A stretch of 64,000 nucleotides of DNA from Thioflexithrix psekupsensis (GTDB lineage: Bacteria > Pseudomonadota > Gammaproteobacteria > Beggiatoales > Beggiatoaceae): the NCBI RefSeq assembly GCF_002149925.1, contig NZ_MSLT01000006.1:667865-731864 (forward strand). Reading direction: 5' to 3'. Below are positions 19,047 through 27,639 of the stretch, piece by piece. The notes under the pieces were generated by a model. It did no database searches. It saw only the letters and a list, made by a program, of their open reading frames with translations, and was not told the DNA's origin. Numbering within the stretch: the first letter of the stretch is position 1; every line of letters starts with the position of its first letter. The translations under genes and the position numbers were made by a program.

Positions 19047-19080
19047 ATCTATAGCAAAATGAAATGATTCTGCTATAGAT
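19047..19080. terminator. AT-rich hairpin downstream of efp
   Basis: ATCTATAGCA (19047-19056) and TGCTATAGAT (19071-19080) are a perfect 10-bp inverted repeat with a 14-base loop. No real T-tract follows on either strand, so this is a weak terminator or RNA-end hairpin at best. Confidence 0.35.
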
Positions 19081-19101
19081 AAACAAAGAGAAAAACAATA
19101 T

Positions 19102-19671
19102 TTATTCTTTGGCTCTGGATAGATATTCGCCAGTGCGGGTATCGATTTTCAATAGATCGCCCACATCGACAAACAAAGGAACTCGCACCACCGCACCAGT
19201 TTCTAAAGTCGCGGGTTTGCTGCCGCCGCCACTTGTATCACCGCGCACACCGGGTTCGGTTTCCGTCACCGCAAGCACCACGAAATTGGGCGCGGAAACA
19301 GCAATTGGCGCGCCATTCCATAAGGTAATGGTACATTGTTCTTGTCCTTTGAGCCATTTCGCGCTGTCACCCACGGTGGCCGCGGATGCCGCGTGTTGTT
19401 CAAAAGTATCATTCACCATGAAATGGAAAAATTCGCCATCATTGTACAAATATTCCATATTGGTTTCCATAATGTCGGCAGCTTCGACGGTGTCACCCGA
19501 TTTAAAAGTGCGCTCTATCACCCGTCCTGTTAAGAGATTGCGTAATTTAACCCGATTAAAGGCTTGTCCTTTGCCGGGTTTGACAAATTCATTCTCAATA
19601 ATGGTGCAAGGTTCGTTGTCGAGTAGCAATTTTAAGCCCGATTTAAATTCGCTGGTGCTGTAACTTGCCAT
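19102..19671 (-). CDS. efp: translation elongation factor P
   Basis: 189 residues, the standard length (E. coli 188). EF-P enters the ribosome E site and relieves stalling at polyproline stretches. The conserved loop VKPGKGQAF places Lys34 at the tip, the residue that EpmA/EpmB modify with beta-lysine in gammaproteobacteria. The central OB fold ([12 protein letters not shown]) and C-terminal OB fold ([27 protein letters not shown], spanning the EF-P signature) are complete. AAGGA precedes the ATG by 8 bases. It is divergent from the DsbA-like gene. The Pro-rich FecR protein later in the window is the sort of target that would need EF-P. Confidence 0.97.
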   Translation of the reverse strand: MASYSTSEFKSGLKLLLDNEPCTIIENEFVKPGKGQAFNRVKLRNLLTGRVIERTFKSGDTVEAADIMETNMEYLYNDGEFFHFMVNDTFEQHAASAATVGDSAKWLKGQEQCTITLWNGAPIAVSAPNFVVLAVTETEPGVRGDTSGGGSKPATLETGAVVRVPLFVDVGDLLKIDTRTGEYLSRAKE

Positions 19672-19861
19672 AGAAATATCCTTTTTTTGTGGGTGAGGAA
19701 GGTTTAAAAAAACTGCCCATGATAACCGAATTGGTGAAGTTAAACCAGTGAAATGATGGCTTGACAGTAAAAAATATTTTTAAAATGAGGATGTTGGAAT
19801 AATAGATATGGATGAGGGTCACATTGTGCTGCCCTGCCATTTAAAATATTTCTGCGCCACA

Positions 19862-19890
19862 TTGAAAAAATCACTTCTTATGCGCATATT
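19862..19890 (+). promoter_or_regulatory. candidate promoter of the DsbA-like gene
   Basis: TTGAAA (19862-19867), 17-base spacer, CATATT (19885-19890), about 46 bases before the ATG at 19937. Both hexamers are imperfect. Confidence 0.35.
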
Positions 19891-19936
19891 ATCTGTTTTG
19901 CTTTAAAATTTAATTAAACTCATTAAGGGATTGCTT

Positions 19937-20671
19937 ATGAAAAAACAGATTAACCTTTACACGGCATTATTAGCGACTGTGATTGGTTTTGGTGGTTTAT
20001 CCAGCCATAACACGAGCGTGGCTGAGGAAAACCCTTGGCAGGGCATGTACGAGACTGTCACCACGCCACAAACGCCTGATGACAATACCTATGTCGAAGT
20101 GACAGAAATCTTTTTATATACTTGTCCTCATTGCTATAATTTTGAGAAACATTCACAAACTTGGTTGGCTCAGGAGAAACCTGATTACGTTAAATATGTC
20201 AGAATGCCTGCGGTATTTAATCCGCGTAATATACTATTGGCAAAAGCCTATTATACGGCGGAATCTTTAGGTGTTTTAGACACCATGCACTTGGCTTTAT
20301 TTAAGGCGATTCATGAGCAAGGAAAACGCTTAGAGAAAGAAGAAGAGATTAAGGCGATTTTTGTACAAGAAGCGGGGGTTAGTGAGGCGGATTTTGATAA
20401 GGCATTTGCCTCGTTTTCGGTGGATAATAAAGTGCGCCGTGCCAACAGTTTAACGGTGGCTTATGGCATCATGTCCGTACCCAGTGCGGTGGTGGCGGGT
20501 AAATATCGTCTTGCGCCAGATAAAACACAAGGCTTTGATAATAAACTAAAAATTATCAATTATCTTGCCGCACAAGAATATGCCGCTCGTTCTCCGGCGG
20601 TGGAAACGCCCGCCAACGCTGAAGCTGCCCCGGCTGAACACACGGCCAAACCTGTAGAAACGCAGCAATAA
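19937..20671 (+). CDS. DsbA-family thiol:disulfide interchange protein
   Basis: 244 residues. The ATG at 19937 has AAGGGA six bases upstream; the in-frame TTG at 19931 is less likely. The signal peptide is about residues 1-29. The thioredoxin-fold active site TCPHC has Cys63 and Cys66 with the DsbA-type Pro-His dipeptide, and the cis-Pro loop is SVPSAVV. DsbA oxidises cysteines of exported proteins and is recharged by DsbB. After the fold there is an Ala/Pro/Glu-rich tail of about 25 residues (ETPANAEAAPAEHTAKP), unusual for DsbA. A strong terminator follows at 20683-20719. Confidence 0.88.
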   Translation: MKKQINLYTALLATVIGFGGLSSHNTSVAEENPWQGMYETVTTPQTPDDNTYVEVTEIFLYTCPHCYNFEKHSQTWLAQEKPDYVKYVRMPAVFNPRNILLAKAYYTAESLGVLDTMHLALFKAIHEQGKRLEKEEEIKAIFVQEAGVSEADFDKAFASFSVDNKVRRANSLTVAYGIMSVPSAVVAGKYRLAPDKTQGFDNKLKIINYLAAQEYAARSPAVETPANAEAAPAEHTAKPVETQQ

Positions 20672-20682
20672 GATAAATATAT

Positions 20683-20719
20683 TTGGGGATAATGACTCAA
20701 TTAATTATCCCCAATTTTT
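20683..20719 (+). terminator. Rho-independent terminator after the dsbA-like gene
   Basis: TTGGGGATAAT (20683-20693) pairs perfectly with ATTATCCCCAA (20704-20714), then TTTTT. Textbook structure. Confidence 0.9.
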
Positions 20720-20741
20720 CCCTGTTTTTAAGGATAAAATA

Positions 20742-21209
20742 ATGCAAATTGGTGATTCATTACCGCAATTATCGTTGCCAGCCACCAGCGGGCGAACGAT
20801 TGATTTATCGCAATTAAAAGGACAAGTAATTGTTCTTTATTTCTATCCCCGTGATGACACACCGGGTTGCACCCAAGAAGGACAAGAATTCCGCGATTTA
20901 TATCCCGATTTTTTACAACACCAGATTCGCTTATTTGGTGTGTCTCGTGATACTGTGAAAAAACATGAGCAGTTTAGAGTTAAATACGATTTTCCTTTTG
21001 ATTTAATTTCTGATGAACAAGAATTATTATGTCAACATTTTAAGGTGATAAAGCCTAAAAATATGTTTGGTAAAATGGTCACTGGAATTGAACGCAGCAC
21101 TTTTTTATTTGATCGGGAAGGGATTTTGCGTCAAGAATGGCGTAAAGTGAAAGTGCCTGAGCATGCTAAAATCGTGTTAGAAGCGGCGAAAAATATAGCG
21201 GCTTCTTGA
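20742..21209 (+). CDS. bcp: peroxiredoxin, Bcp/PrxQ family
   Basis: 155 residues. It reduces peroxides at the peroxidatic Cys43 in FYPRDDTPGCTQEGQEF; the TPGCT motif is diagnostic. In many PrxQ proteins a resolving Cys lies five residues later, but here residue 48 is Gln, so the enzyme would be one-Cys, or would use the later Cys in ELLCQHF. The C-terminal half (KNMFGKMVTGIERSTFLFD) is typical. AAGGA precedes the ATG. It stands between a terminator and phoH on the same strand, 45 bases upstream of phoH. Confidence 0.9.
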   Translation: MQIGDSLPQLSLPATSGRTIDLSQLKGQVIVLYFYPRDDTPGCTQEGQEFRDLYPDFLQHQIRLFGVSRDTVKKHEQFRVKYDFPFDLISDEQELLCQHFKVIKPKNMFGKMVTGIERSTFLFDREGILRQEWRKVKVPEHAKIVLEAAKNIAAS

Positions 21210-21254
21210 GTAAATTTAGGCTAATTTTAGATTTAAAAAACGAGAAAAACCACC

Positions 21255-22640
21255 ATGTCACAAAAACGCCTTTTTATTTTGGATACCAACGTGTTAATGC
21301 ACGATCCCGCCGCATTATTTCGGTTTCATGAACACAACGTGTATTTGCCGATGGTGGTTTTAGAGGAATTGGACGCGGCCAAAAAAGGCATGTCCGAAGT
21401 GGCGCGTAATGTGCGACAAGTTAGTCGTTTTTTAGATCAACTGATTAGCCAACATAATTATATTGAAGGCGGCATTCCTCTCCCTTATAGCCAATTGGAA
21501 CAAAAACAATGCGGCTATTTATTTTTTCAAACCCAATCTTTTCCCCATTCTAATTTACCCGAATCATTACCCGGTAATAAACCCGATAACAGTTTTTTAA
21601 GCACTGCGATTGCCTTACAACGTGCCGATAAAGAGCGCAAAGTCACCATTGTTTCTAAAGACATTAATCTGCGCATTAAAGCCCATGCTTTGGGCATTCA
21701 TGCCGAAGATTATACCAATGATAAAGTGCTAGATGATGCTGATTTATTATATACGGGCAAACAATCTTTACCCGATAATTTCTGGGATACGCACAGCAAA
21801 GAATTAAGTGTGTGGAAAGAAGAAGGGCGCACTTTTTATAAAGTCACAGGAGAATTGGTAAAAAATTGGTATCCGAATGAATATATTTTTACCGAAAATG
21901 ATCCGCCTTTTGAAGCGATAGTCAGAGAGTGTGAAAATGACAGCGCGATCATTGAATCTACCCGCGATTTTCGTCAAACTAAACATCATATTTGGGGCAT
22001 TAATGCCAGAAATCCTGAACAGAATTTTGCCTTAAATTTACTCATGGATCCAGAGATTGATTTTGTCACTTTATTAGGCGCGGCAGGGACGGGGAAAACC
22101 TTATTGGCTTTAGCCGCAGGATTGGCGCAAACTTTAGACCAAGCGCGTTATCGAGAAATTATTGTGACTCGTGTCACCATTCCTGTGGGCGAGGATATTG
22201 GCTTTTTACCCGGCACAGAAGAAGAAAAAATGACTCCGTGGATGGGCGCATTTGTGGATAATTTAGAAGTGCTAACACCCAATAATAACGCCGGCGAATG
22301 GGCGCGAGCCGCGACTACTGATTTATTGCATCATCGCATTAAAATTCGTTCGTTAAATTTCATGCGCGGCCGCACTTTTTTAAATCGCTATATTATTTTA
22401 GACGAAGCGCAAAATTTAACCTCTAAACAAATGAAAACCTTAATTACCCGTGCGGGTCCCGGTTCTAAATTGGTGTGTTTGGGAAATTTATCGCAGATCG
22501 ACACGCCTTACTTAACCGAAACCACGTCAGGCTTAACCTACGTGGTGGATCGTTTCAAATCGTGGGCGCACGGTGGGCATATTACCCTGCAACGCGGCGA
22601 GCGGTCTCGCTTGGCTGATTTTGCGTCGCAGGTGTTGTAG
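21255..22640 (+). CDS. PIN-domain PhoH family ATPase (PhoH2/YlaK type)
   Basis: 461 residues. The N-terminal PIN nuclease domain (about 1-135) has FILDTNVLMHDP (Asp10, Asn12) and VVLEELDAAKKG, then the conserved SKDINLRIKA acidic site. The C-terminal PhoH helicase-like ATPase has Walker A GAAGTGKTLLAL (about 273) and Walker B IILDEAQNLTSKQMKTLITR, followed by LGNLSQID. PIN-PhoH fusions unwind and cleave RNA; the physiological targets in gammaproteobacteria are poorly defined. Full length. The 3' end lies 4 bases from the convergent cbpA stop. Confidence 0.93.
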   Translation: MSQKRLFILDTNVLMHDPAALFRFHEHNVYLPMVVLEELDAAKKGMSEVARNVRQVSRFLDQLISQHNYIEGGIPLPYSQLEQKQCGYLFFQTQSFPHSNLPESLPGNKPDNSFLSTAIALQRADKERKVTIVSKDINLRIKAHALGIHAEDYTNDKVLDDADLLYTGKQSLPDNFWDTHSKELSVWKEEGRTFYKVTGELVKNWYPNEYIFTENDPPFEAIVRECENDSAIIESTRDFRQTKHHIWGINARNPEQNFALNLLMDPEIDFVTLLGAAGTGKTLLALAAGLAQTLDQARYREIIVTRVTIPVGEDIGFLPGTEEEKMTPWMGAFVDNLEVLTPNNNAGEWARAATTDLLHHRIKIRSLNFMRGRTFLNRYIILDEAQNLTSKQMKTLITRAGPGSKLVCLGNLSQIDTPYLTETTSGLTYVVDRFKSWAHGGHITLQRGERSRLADFASQVL

Positions 22641-22644
22641 TCGA

Positions 22645-23574
22645 TTAACTTTTTTCTCTGGGCTGAAATTGGGCGAATTCTCGCGCCATTGCTTCATAAA
22701 AACGTCGTGCTGATTCTGTGCTTGCCGCAGGAACGACCACGCGTAACTGCACATAATGATGGCCAGCGGGATCACCGGGTAAACCGCGCCCTTTTAAGCG
22801 CAATTGATCGCCAGACTGCGCCCCGGCCGCGATTTTCAAGCCCACTGTCCCGCCCAAAGTCGGCACATTGACCGTCGCACCCAGCGCGGCTTCCCACGGC
22901 GTAAGTGGCAAATCCGAATACACATCACGCCCTTCTAAGCGATAATGTGCATGAGACGCGATGTTTACTTGCAAATACAAATCGCTTTTTACCCCATTGC
23001 GTCCTACTGCGCCTTGTTTGGCCAGACGAATACGTTGTCCTTGCGTCACACCGGCAGGAATTTTCACATTTAAACGTCGATTTTCCCCATTTGGCAGCGC
23101 AAATTGTAAAGATTGCGTCGTGCCGTGATACGCCTCTTCCAACGATACCGTAATGTGACCGCTGACTTCGGGTTCAGCCTGCATATCTTCATAAAAATCA
23201 GAAGGATGAGCGCGATGTCGTGCGGTATTATTGAAAAAATCACCGAATAAATCACTAAAATCAAAGCCCGCACCAAAACCCGCAGCTCCCCGTCTAAATC
23301 CCGGCTGCGCCCCACCAAAATCCCAGCCCGGCGGTGGATTAAATTCTTCCCCTGCGCGCCAATGACTGCCCAATTGGTCATATTTGGCGCGTTTTTCAGG
23401 GTCTTTTAACACCTCATAGGCTTCATTGAGTTCTTTAAAATGGTGTTCGGCATTGGCTTCTGTGCTGACATCGGGATGATACTTACGTGCCAAACGACGA
23501 TAGGCTTTTCTAATATCGTCGGCACTGGCTTCTCTGGGCAATCCCATTATTTTATAATAGTCTTTATATTTCAT
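22645..23574 (-). CDS. cbpA: curved DNA-binding protein / DnaJ-class co-chaperone
   Basis: 309 residues. The J domain at residues 4-70 contains [13 protein letters not shown] with the HPD motif that stimulates DnaK ATPase. A Gly/Phe-rich linker follows (about 75-115: [20 protein letters not shown]), then two beta-sandwich substrate domains of the DnaJ C-terminal type. There is no zinc-finger region, so this is class II, as in CbpA. CbpA also binds nucleoid DNA. It lies 70 bases downstream of the hsp20 gene on the same strand, forming a small stress operon. No cbpM modulator gene follows. Confidence 0.88.
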   Translation of the reverse strand: MKYKDYYKIMGLPREASADDIRKAYRRLARKYHPDVSTEANAEHHFKELNEAYEVLKDPEKRAKYDQLGSHWRAGEEFNPPPGWDFGGAQPGFRRGAAGFGAGFDFSDLFGDFFNNTARHRAHPSDFYEDMQAEPEVSGHITVSLEEAYHGTTQSLQFALPNGENRRLNVKIPAGVTQGQRIRLAKQGAVGRNGVKSDLYLQVNIASHAHYRLEGRDVYSDLPLTPWEAALGATVNVPTLGGTVGLKIAAGAQSGDQLRLKGRGLPGDPAGHHYVQLRVVVPAASTESARRFYEAMAREFAQFQPREKS

Positions 23575-23644
23575 AGTTCAATCAAATCAGAATCCAAAAT
23601 AAAAAACCATTCATATCAATAAACATTAAGCGTTATTTAACCGA

Positions 23645-24088
23645 TTAAATCCGCTTTACTTTACGTGGAATAGTAATGGTCAATACGCCCTGACTGATTT
23701 TAGCCGTAATGTGCTGAATATCGGCTAATTCGCTGGGGACATTAAATTGGCGTAAAAACGATCCTTGGGGTCGTTCATGGTGTTGCCATTGACTGCGGCC
23801 GTGCTTAGTATTACTAATATCGCGTGTTCCCGTCACGCTCAACACACCTTGCGCCATCGTGATAGCCAGCGCGTCGGGCGCAACGCCCGGAACATCAAGC
23901 GTAATTAAAAAGTGATTATCCCGTTGCTGCACATCGGCTAAGGGTTTCCATGTGCTTTGTGGGCTTTGCCACGTGCTTTCATGGGGTTTTGTTTTAGGCT
24001 TAACCGGACGATTTTCTAAGGTTTGTTGCCACTTGTCTAATAAGTGCCACACGGGGTCTGTATTAGGATTATAATTATGCGTTTTCAT
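23645..24088 (-). CDS. Hsp20 / alpha-crystallin small heat-shock protein
   Basis: 147 residues from the ATG at 24088 (GGTAAAGG lies 7 bases upstream; an in-frame TTG at 24115 gives nine more residues). A variable N-terminus rich in Pro and Trp is followed by the alpha-crystallin domain from about 50: NHFLITLDVPGVAPDALAI, GVLSVTG, then GSFLRQFNVP and GVLTITIPRK. The latter carries the A-x-x-x-GVL and I-x-I motifs needed for oligomer assembly. These ATP-independent holdases hand clients to DnaK, which fits with the adjacent CbpA co-chaperone. Confidence 0.9.
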   Translation of the reverse strand: MKTHNYNPNTDPVWHLLDKWQQTLENRPVKPKTKPHESTWQSPQSTWKPLADVQQRDNHFLITLDVPGVAPDALAITMAQGVLSVTGTRDISNTKHGRSQWQHHERPQGSFLRQFNVPSELADIQHITAKISQGVLTITIPRKVKRI

Positions 24089-24139
24089 ATTATTAACCTT
24101 TACCCTGATTATCAAAGTGAATTATCCCAACTGCTTTAT

Positions 24140-24167
24140 AATATAAGTATAGTTTTGCTTATTTCAA
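24140..24167 (-). promoter_or_regulatory. candidate promoter of the hsp20-cbpA operon
   Basis: On the minus strand TTGAAA (24167-24162), 16-base spacer, TATATT (24145-24140), about 50 bases before the hsp20 ATG. It looks like sigma-70; no CCCCAT-type sigma-32 -10 element was found. Confidence 0.4.
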
Positions 24168-24178
24168 TCTGCTTAACA

Positions 24179-24577
24179 TTACTGCGTGGCGGTTAATTTT
24201 TTCCAGCGTAAACTTTCCAAGCGCAAACCCGAATCCGAATCGGTAATGATAAACGGTTCTAAAACAAATTGAATTTTTTGCGTTTGCCGTTCTGGTGGTT
24301 CTAAAACGTCTTCCGGTTCGCCGCTGACCCGTAAGCGAAAAGCGTTAGGATATTCGGGATATTCGGGTTTTTCTAAAACTTGTCCTGCATTGATCGCGGC
24401 GCGTAAAAATAAACTTTCTTGCAAATGTTCTGCGGCTGAAAAGGCCAAGCGTTTGCTGCCCGCCAATAAACTAAAAATAGTCCCTAATGCCATTCCAACA
24501 ATCACTAAAGCAATTAAAATTTCCAGTAAAGTAAATCCTGTGATTGTTTTTTTATTAAATATTTGGGGCGCGTTCAT
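24179..24577 (-). CDS. type II secretion pseudopilin, GspI-like
   Basis: 132 residues. The prepilin signal TGFTLLEILIALVIVGMALG gives cleavage before Phe by the PilD/GspO peptidase and a Glu at +5. The short basic leader (NKKTITG) fits. After the N-terminal helix (SAAEHLQESLFLRAAINAGQ) there is a small beta domain. Length and helix resemble GspI minor pseudopilins. It overlaps the GspH-like gene by 23 bases, and both sit at the end of an ABC transporter operon, not in a gsp cluster; the rest of the secretion apparatus is not in the window. Confidence 0.78.
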   Translation of the reverse strand: MNAPQIFNKKTITGFTLLEILIALVIVGMALGTIFSLLAGSKRLAFSAAEHLQESLFLRAAINAGQVLEKPEYPEYPNAFRLRVSGEPEDVLEPPERQTQKIQFVLEPFIITDSDSGLRLESLRWKKLTATQ

Positions 24578-25022
24578 AATCTACCATTGTTTTGCCATTA
24601 AAAGGATCAATTTTAATTTTCACTTGCACATCAAATTGCGTTAATAATAATGTGCCACCGCTGCTGCCGCCGGCGGGAAAAAAACTAACTTTTAAAGTGC
24701 CAGTGGCTTCACTTTTCTCAGCCCATTTTATTTCTGCGCCACGGCTTTCCCACACACCGGGTAATTGCCGTAATTTTGGTTCATCAGATGGCACTGCTGA
24801 TTGTAATAAAATTGTTTTTGTTTTTCCCTCCACAATTGCCGAACGCCGCGCATGATTTAAAGTGGCTAATAATTCCCTGACTTGGGCTTCTAATTTTACC
24901 GTTTCGCCACTGTTTAATCTAGGAATAACCAAAGCTGCTCCCACAGCAATAATGGCCATCACAATAATTAATTCAATTAAAGTAAAAGCGCGTTGTGGCA
25001 GTAAATTTTTAATATAACCCAT
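24555..25022 (-). CDS. type II secretion pseudopilin, GspH/FimT-like
   Basis: 155 residues from the ATG at 25022, which follows the TAA of the ABC ATPase gene by one base and has AGG 8 bases upstream; a GTG at 25031 is also in frame. The type III prepilin signal is AFTLIELIIVMAIIAVGAAL with the +5 Glu. The segment LLATLNHARRSAIVEGKTK is the conserved helix of the GspH/FimT family. GspH is a minor pseudopilin at the tip of the secretion pseudopilus. A Gly/Ser stretch (GGSSGGT) precedes the final strands. Confidence 0.8.
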   Translation of the reverse strand: MGYIKNLLPQRAFTLIELIIVMAIIAVGAALVIPRLNSGETVKLEAQVRELLATLNHARRSAIVEGKTKTILLQSAVPSDEPKLRQLPGVWESRGAEIKWAEKSEATGTLKVSFFPAGGSSGGTLLLTQFDVQVKIKIDPFNGKTMVDYERAPNI

Positions 25023-25023
25023 A

Positions 25024-25785
25024 TTAGACACCTAATTGTCCTGATAATAATTGGGGATAACGTTGTAATAATTGTTTAGCCATCCGTTCTATTTGTTCTA
25101 ACTCACGTGGACGGGGTAAAGTGATTGCTTCAACATGAATAATCTGTGCAGGAGCAGCAGATAGAAAAACAACACTATCAGCCAATAATAATGCTTCAAG
25201 AAAATGATGCGTGACAAATAAAATAGTGGCTTGATGTTGTTGCCATAATTGCAATAATTGCGTGTGTAATTGCTGCACTGTGGGCGCATCAACAGAAATA
25301 AAAGGCTCATCCATTAATAACAATTCAGGCTGCACCACAAATGCCCGCGCTAAAGCCACACGCCGCTGCATTCCCCCCGAAAGTTGTTGTGGATAGGCGT
25401 TGGCCTGTGCCGTTAATCCCACACGCTCTAACACCTGCATGGCACGCGAGCGGGCATGAGTTTCTTTTTTTAACACCAATAATAAATTTTCTAATACCGT
25501 TAACCACGGCATTAATCGCGTTTCTTGAAACATCATGGCTAAACGCAATTGCGCTTGCGATCCTTGATGTAAATTTTGTTGGCCAATCATCACCGTTCCG
25601 CTGAATTGTCGATCCAATCCAGCCACAATATTTAATAAGGTACTTTTACCCGCTCCCGAAGGGCCAATAAACGCAATAAATTCTCCCGCATGAATGGTTA
25701 ATTGCAATTGGCTTAACACAGGAATGAATGTAGGAGAAAAAGCCTTATGTGCAATATGAAGATGTAAGGGATCATGTAAGGTCAT
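25024..25785 (-). CDS. ABC transporter ATP-binding protein, SsuB/TauB type
   Basis: 253 residues from the ATG at 25785, which overlaps the permease stop as ATGA; a TTG at 25800 is rejected. Walker A is GPSGAGKST, the signature LSGGMQRRVALARA, Walker B LLLMDEPFISVD and the switch His FVTHHFLEALLL. This subclass energises uptake of nitrate, sulfonates, taurine or thiamine precursors. It belongs with the upstream permease and binding protein; the substrate is not determined by sequence. Confidence 0.88.
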   Translation of the reverse strand: MTLHDPLHLHIAHKAFSPTFIPVLSQLQLTIHAGEFIAFIGPSGAGKSTLLNIVAGLDRQFSGTVMIGQQNLHQGSQAQLRLAMMFQETRLMPWLTVLENLLLVLKKETHARSRAMQVLERVGLTAQANAYPQQLSGGMQRRVALARAFVVQPELLLMDEPFISVDAPTVQQLHTQLLQLWQQHQATILFVTHHFLEALLLADSVVFLSAAPAQIIHVEAITLPRPRELEQIERMAKQLLQRYPQLLSGQLGV

Positions 25786-26525
25786 GGCACAATTCGCCAA
25801 CGGTGCAAATAGCGTTCTAAAGGACGCATGAATAAAGCTTCAATTAAAAACACAACAATCACAAAAGCAAAGGTATAAGCTAAAATACTGGTAATGTCAA
25901 AAAATTGGAAAAAAACGCCTAATTGAAACCCCATTCCACTGCTACGCCCTAACAATTCTACCACTAAAACAATTTTCCAAATTAATGATAATCCACTGCG
26001 AGCAGCCGCCATTAAATAAGGCGATAATTGCGGTAAATAAACCCAGCTTAATTTCCAAAACAATGATACTTTAAACACATCAGCCACTTGCATTAAACGG
26101 CGATCAATGGCTCTCGCGCCTTCCCGCACGGTGACCACCACTGTGGGGACTTTATTAATGACCACCGCAGCGACGGCTGCTATATCCGTTAATCCTAACC
26201 AAATATAGCATAAAATCACCACCACCAACGCAGGAATATTTAAAGCCAATACCAATAATCCATCTAAAAACGCATCGATTTGTGGGAAATGTCCCATTAA
26301 CACTCCAATTAACGTTCCTAATAACATCGCAATGGTGAAAATTATCGCCACTCGCATTAAGGTCACGCTTAAATGATACAGCAATTCGCCCGTGGTCACA
26401 TGCCAAACAAATTTCTGCCACACCATCACAGGCGTGGGCAACAAAGGGTCTTGTAAGCTGTATGCGATGCCCTGCCATAACAGGAGAAATAGTAGAATAG
26501 ATAAACCCCGTAATAACGCCATCAT
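25782..26525 (-). CDS. ABC transporter permease, SsuC/TauC type
   Basis: 247 residues with six hydrophobic helices. The binding-protein-dependent transport motif is in the region REGARAIDRRLMQVADVF followed by FWKLSWVYLPQLSPYL, matching the EAA loop that contacts the ATPase. The start ATG overlaps the binding-protein stop (TAATG) and the stop overlaps the ATPase start (ATGA), so the three subunits are tightly coupled. Family members import small organic sulfonates or nitrate. Confidence 0.88.
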   Translation of the reverse strand: MMALLRGLSILLFLLLWQGIAYSLQDPLLPTPVMVWQKFVWHVTTGELLYHLSVTLMRVAIIFTIAMLLGTLIGVLMGHFPQIDAFLDGLLVLALNIPALVVVILCYIWLGLTDIAAVAAVVINKVPTVVVTVREGARAIDRRLMQVADVFKVSLFWKLSWVYLPQLSPYLMAAARSGLSLIWKIVLVVELLGRSSGMGFQLGVFFQFFDITSILAYTFAFVIVVFLIEALFMRPLERYLHRWRIVP

Positions 26526-27523
26526 TACTCAATTAAATCCAATGAAGGAATGGTAAATTCTGGCCAAAATGTTCCCGCACTTAATGTGGCTTGTTCTCCC
26601 ACTAAATCAGAGCCACCATATTGCGCTAAAATCGCAAATAATTGTTGTGCTGCCGCTTGTTCTTTTTCCCCAAATTGCTGCACAATACCCGCACGATATT
26701 GATCGCGCCATAATAATAAAGTATTTGGATTTTCTGTTTTCATTATTTCTCGAATAGCTAACCACGCTTGATCCGATTGTTTTAAATAATGTTTGGCTTG
26801 ATAAGAAGCTTGTAAAAAATCTAATAATAATCCGCGATGTTCAGTTGCCCATTGTTCATGAAAAACCCAGCCTAATAATGGCACTGGAGTGGTAATGCCT
26901 AATTCGGGTAATAATTCATTTGTGGATAATAATGGAGAATAACCCGCAGCTTGCAATTCAGCATTATAATGCCAAAAATTAATCACCGCATCTAATTCGC
27001 CGCGACGCATTAATTCATTCAGTAATGGCGGCGCACCATAAACAGGAGTCACGAGTTGAATTAAATCTTGTCCTAAAACCTTATGACTATACGCCCGAAA
27101 CAATAACCAACTTTTATCTACTGCTCCGCCAGCAATGCCTAATTTTTTCCCTTTTAATTCGCTTAATTGCGTGATATGTGCATCGGGTTTGACCATTAAT
27201 CCACCCACCGAAAGCGAATAAGGCACAAAACTAAAAAGACGTTGTTCAGCACGCTGGCGAGAAACCCAAATCCAATCATTCACAATCACGTCCACTTCGC
27301 CCCCTTGTAAGGCCACATTAATGGCGTGATTAGAAGCCAATGGCGTTATTTTTAAATCAATTCCGCGGCGTTGAGCAAAACCTTGTTGTTGTATCGTGGC
27401 CAATTCCCAATTCACCGTGCCAAATTGCAACACGCCCACGCGAATGGTTCTATTGTCTTGAGCCATAACTAATACACTGAATAAAGTCAGCAATAACATG
27501 CTAAAAAAACGGGAATAAAACAT
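26525..27523 (-). CDS. ABC transporter substrate-binding protein, NMT1/SsuA-like
   Basis: 332 residues. The signal peptide MFYSRFFSMLLLTLFSVLVMA is cleaved near AQD. The mature part begins with a beta strand IRVGVLQFGTVNWELATIQ, then EVDVIVNDWIWVSRQRAEQ and LKGKKLGIAGGAVDKSWLL, the two-lobe Venus-flytrap pattern of the NMT1/SsuA family. First gene of the operon, with GAGG before the ATG. Tryptophans in NDWIWV and NFWHYNAEL could line the pocket. The ligand is unknown; sulfonates, taurine and nitrate are the family options. Confidence 0.85.
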   Translation of the reverse strand: MFYSRFFSMLLLTLFSVLVMAQDNRTIRVGVLQFGTVNWELATIQQQGFAQRRGIDLKITPLASNHAINVALQGGEVDVIVNDWIWVSRQRAEQRLFSFVPYSLSVGGLMVKPDAHITQLSELKGKKLGIAGGAVDKSWLLFRAYSHKVLGQDLIQLVTPVYGAPPLLNELMRRGELDAVINFWHYNAELQAAGYSPLLSTNELLPELGITTPVPLLGWVFHEQWATEHRGLLLDFLQASYQAKHYLKQSDQAWLAIREIMKTENPNTLLLWRDQYRAGIVQQFGEKEQAAAQQLFAILAQYGGSDLVGEQATLSAGTFWPEFTIPSLDLIE

Positions 27524-27639
27524 CCATCCTCTCCCTTAAACTACAATTGAATGGTAAGAAATTTTTAACACGAGTTATTTTGTCTTTTGACAAATTGGCT
27601 TAAAATAAAGCCCATAGTACCGTCTTAGGAGAAAATCTA

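Noticed and set aside
19109..19663. 184-codon plus-strand frame opposite efp
   Set aside because: Entirely antisense to a certain efp gene; an artefact of codon usage.
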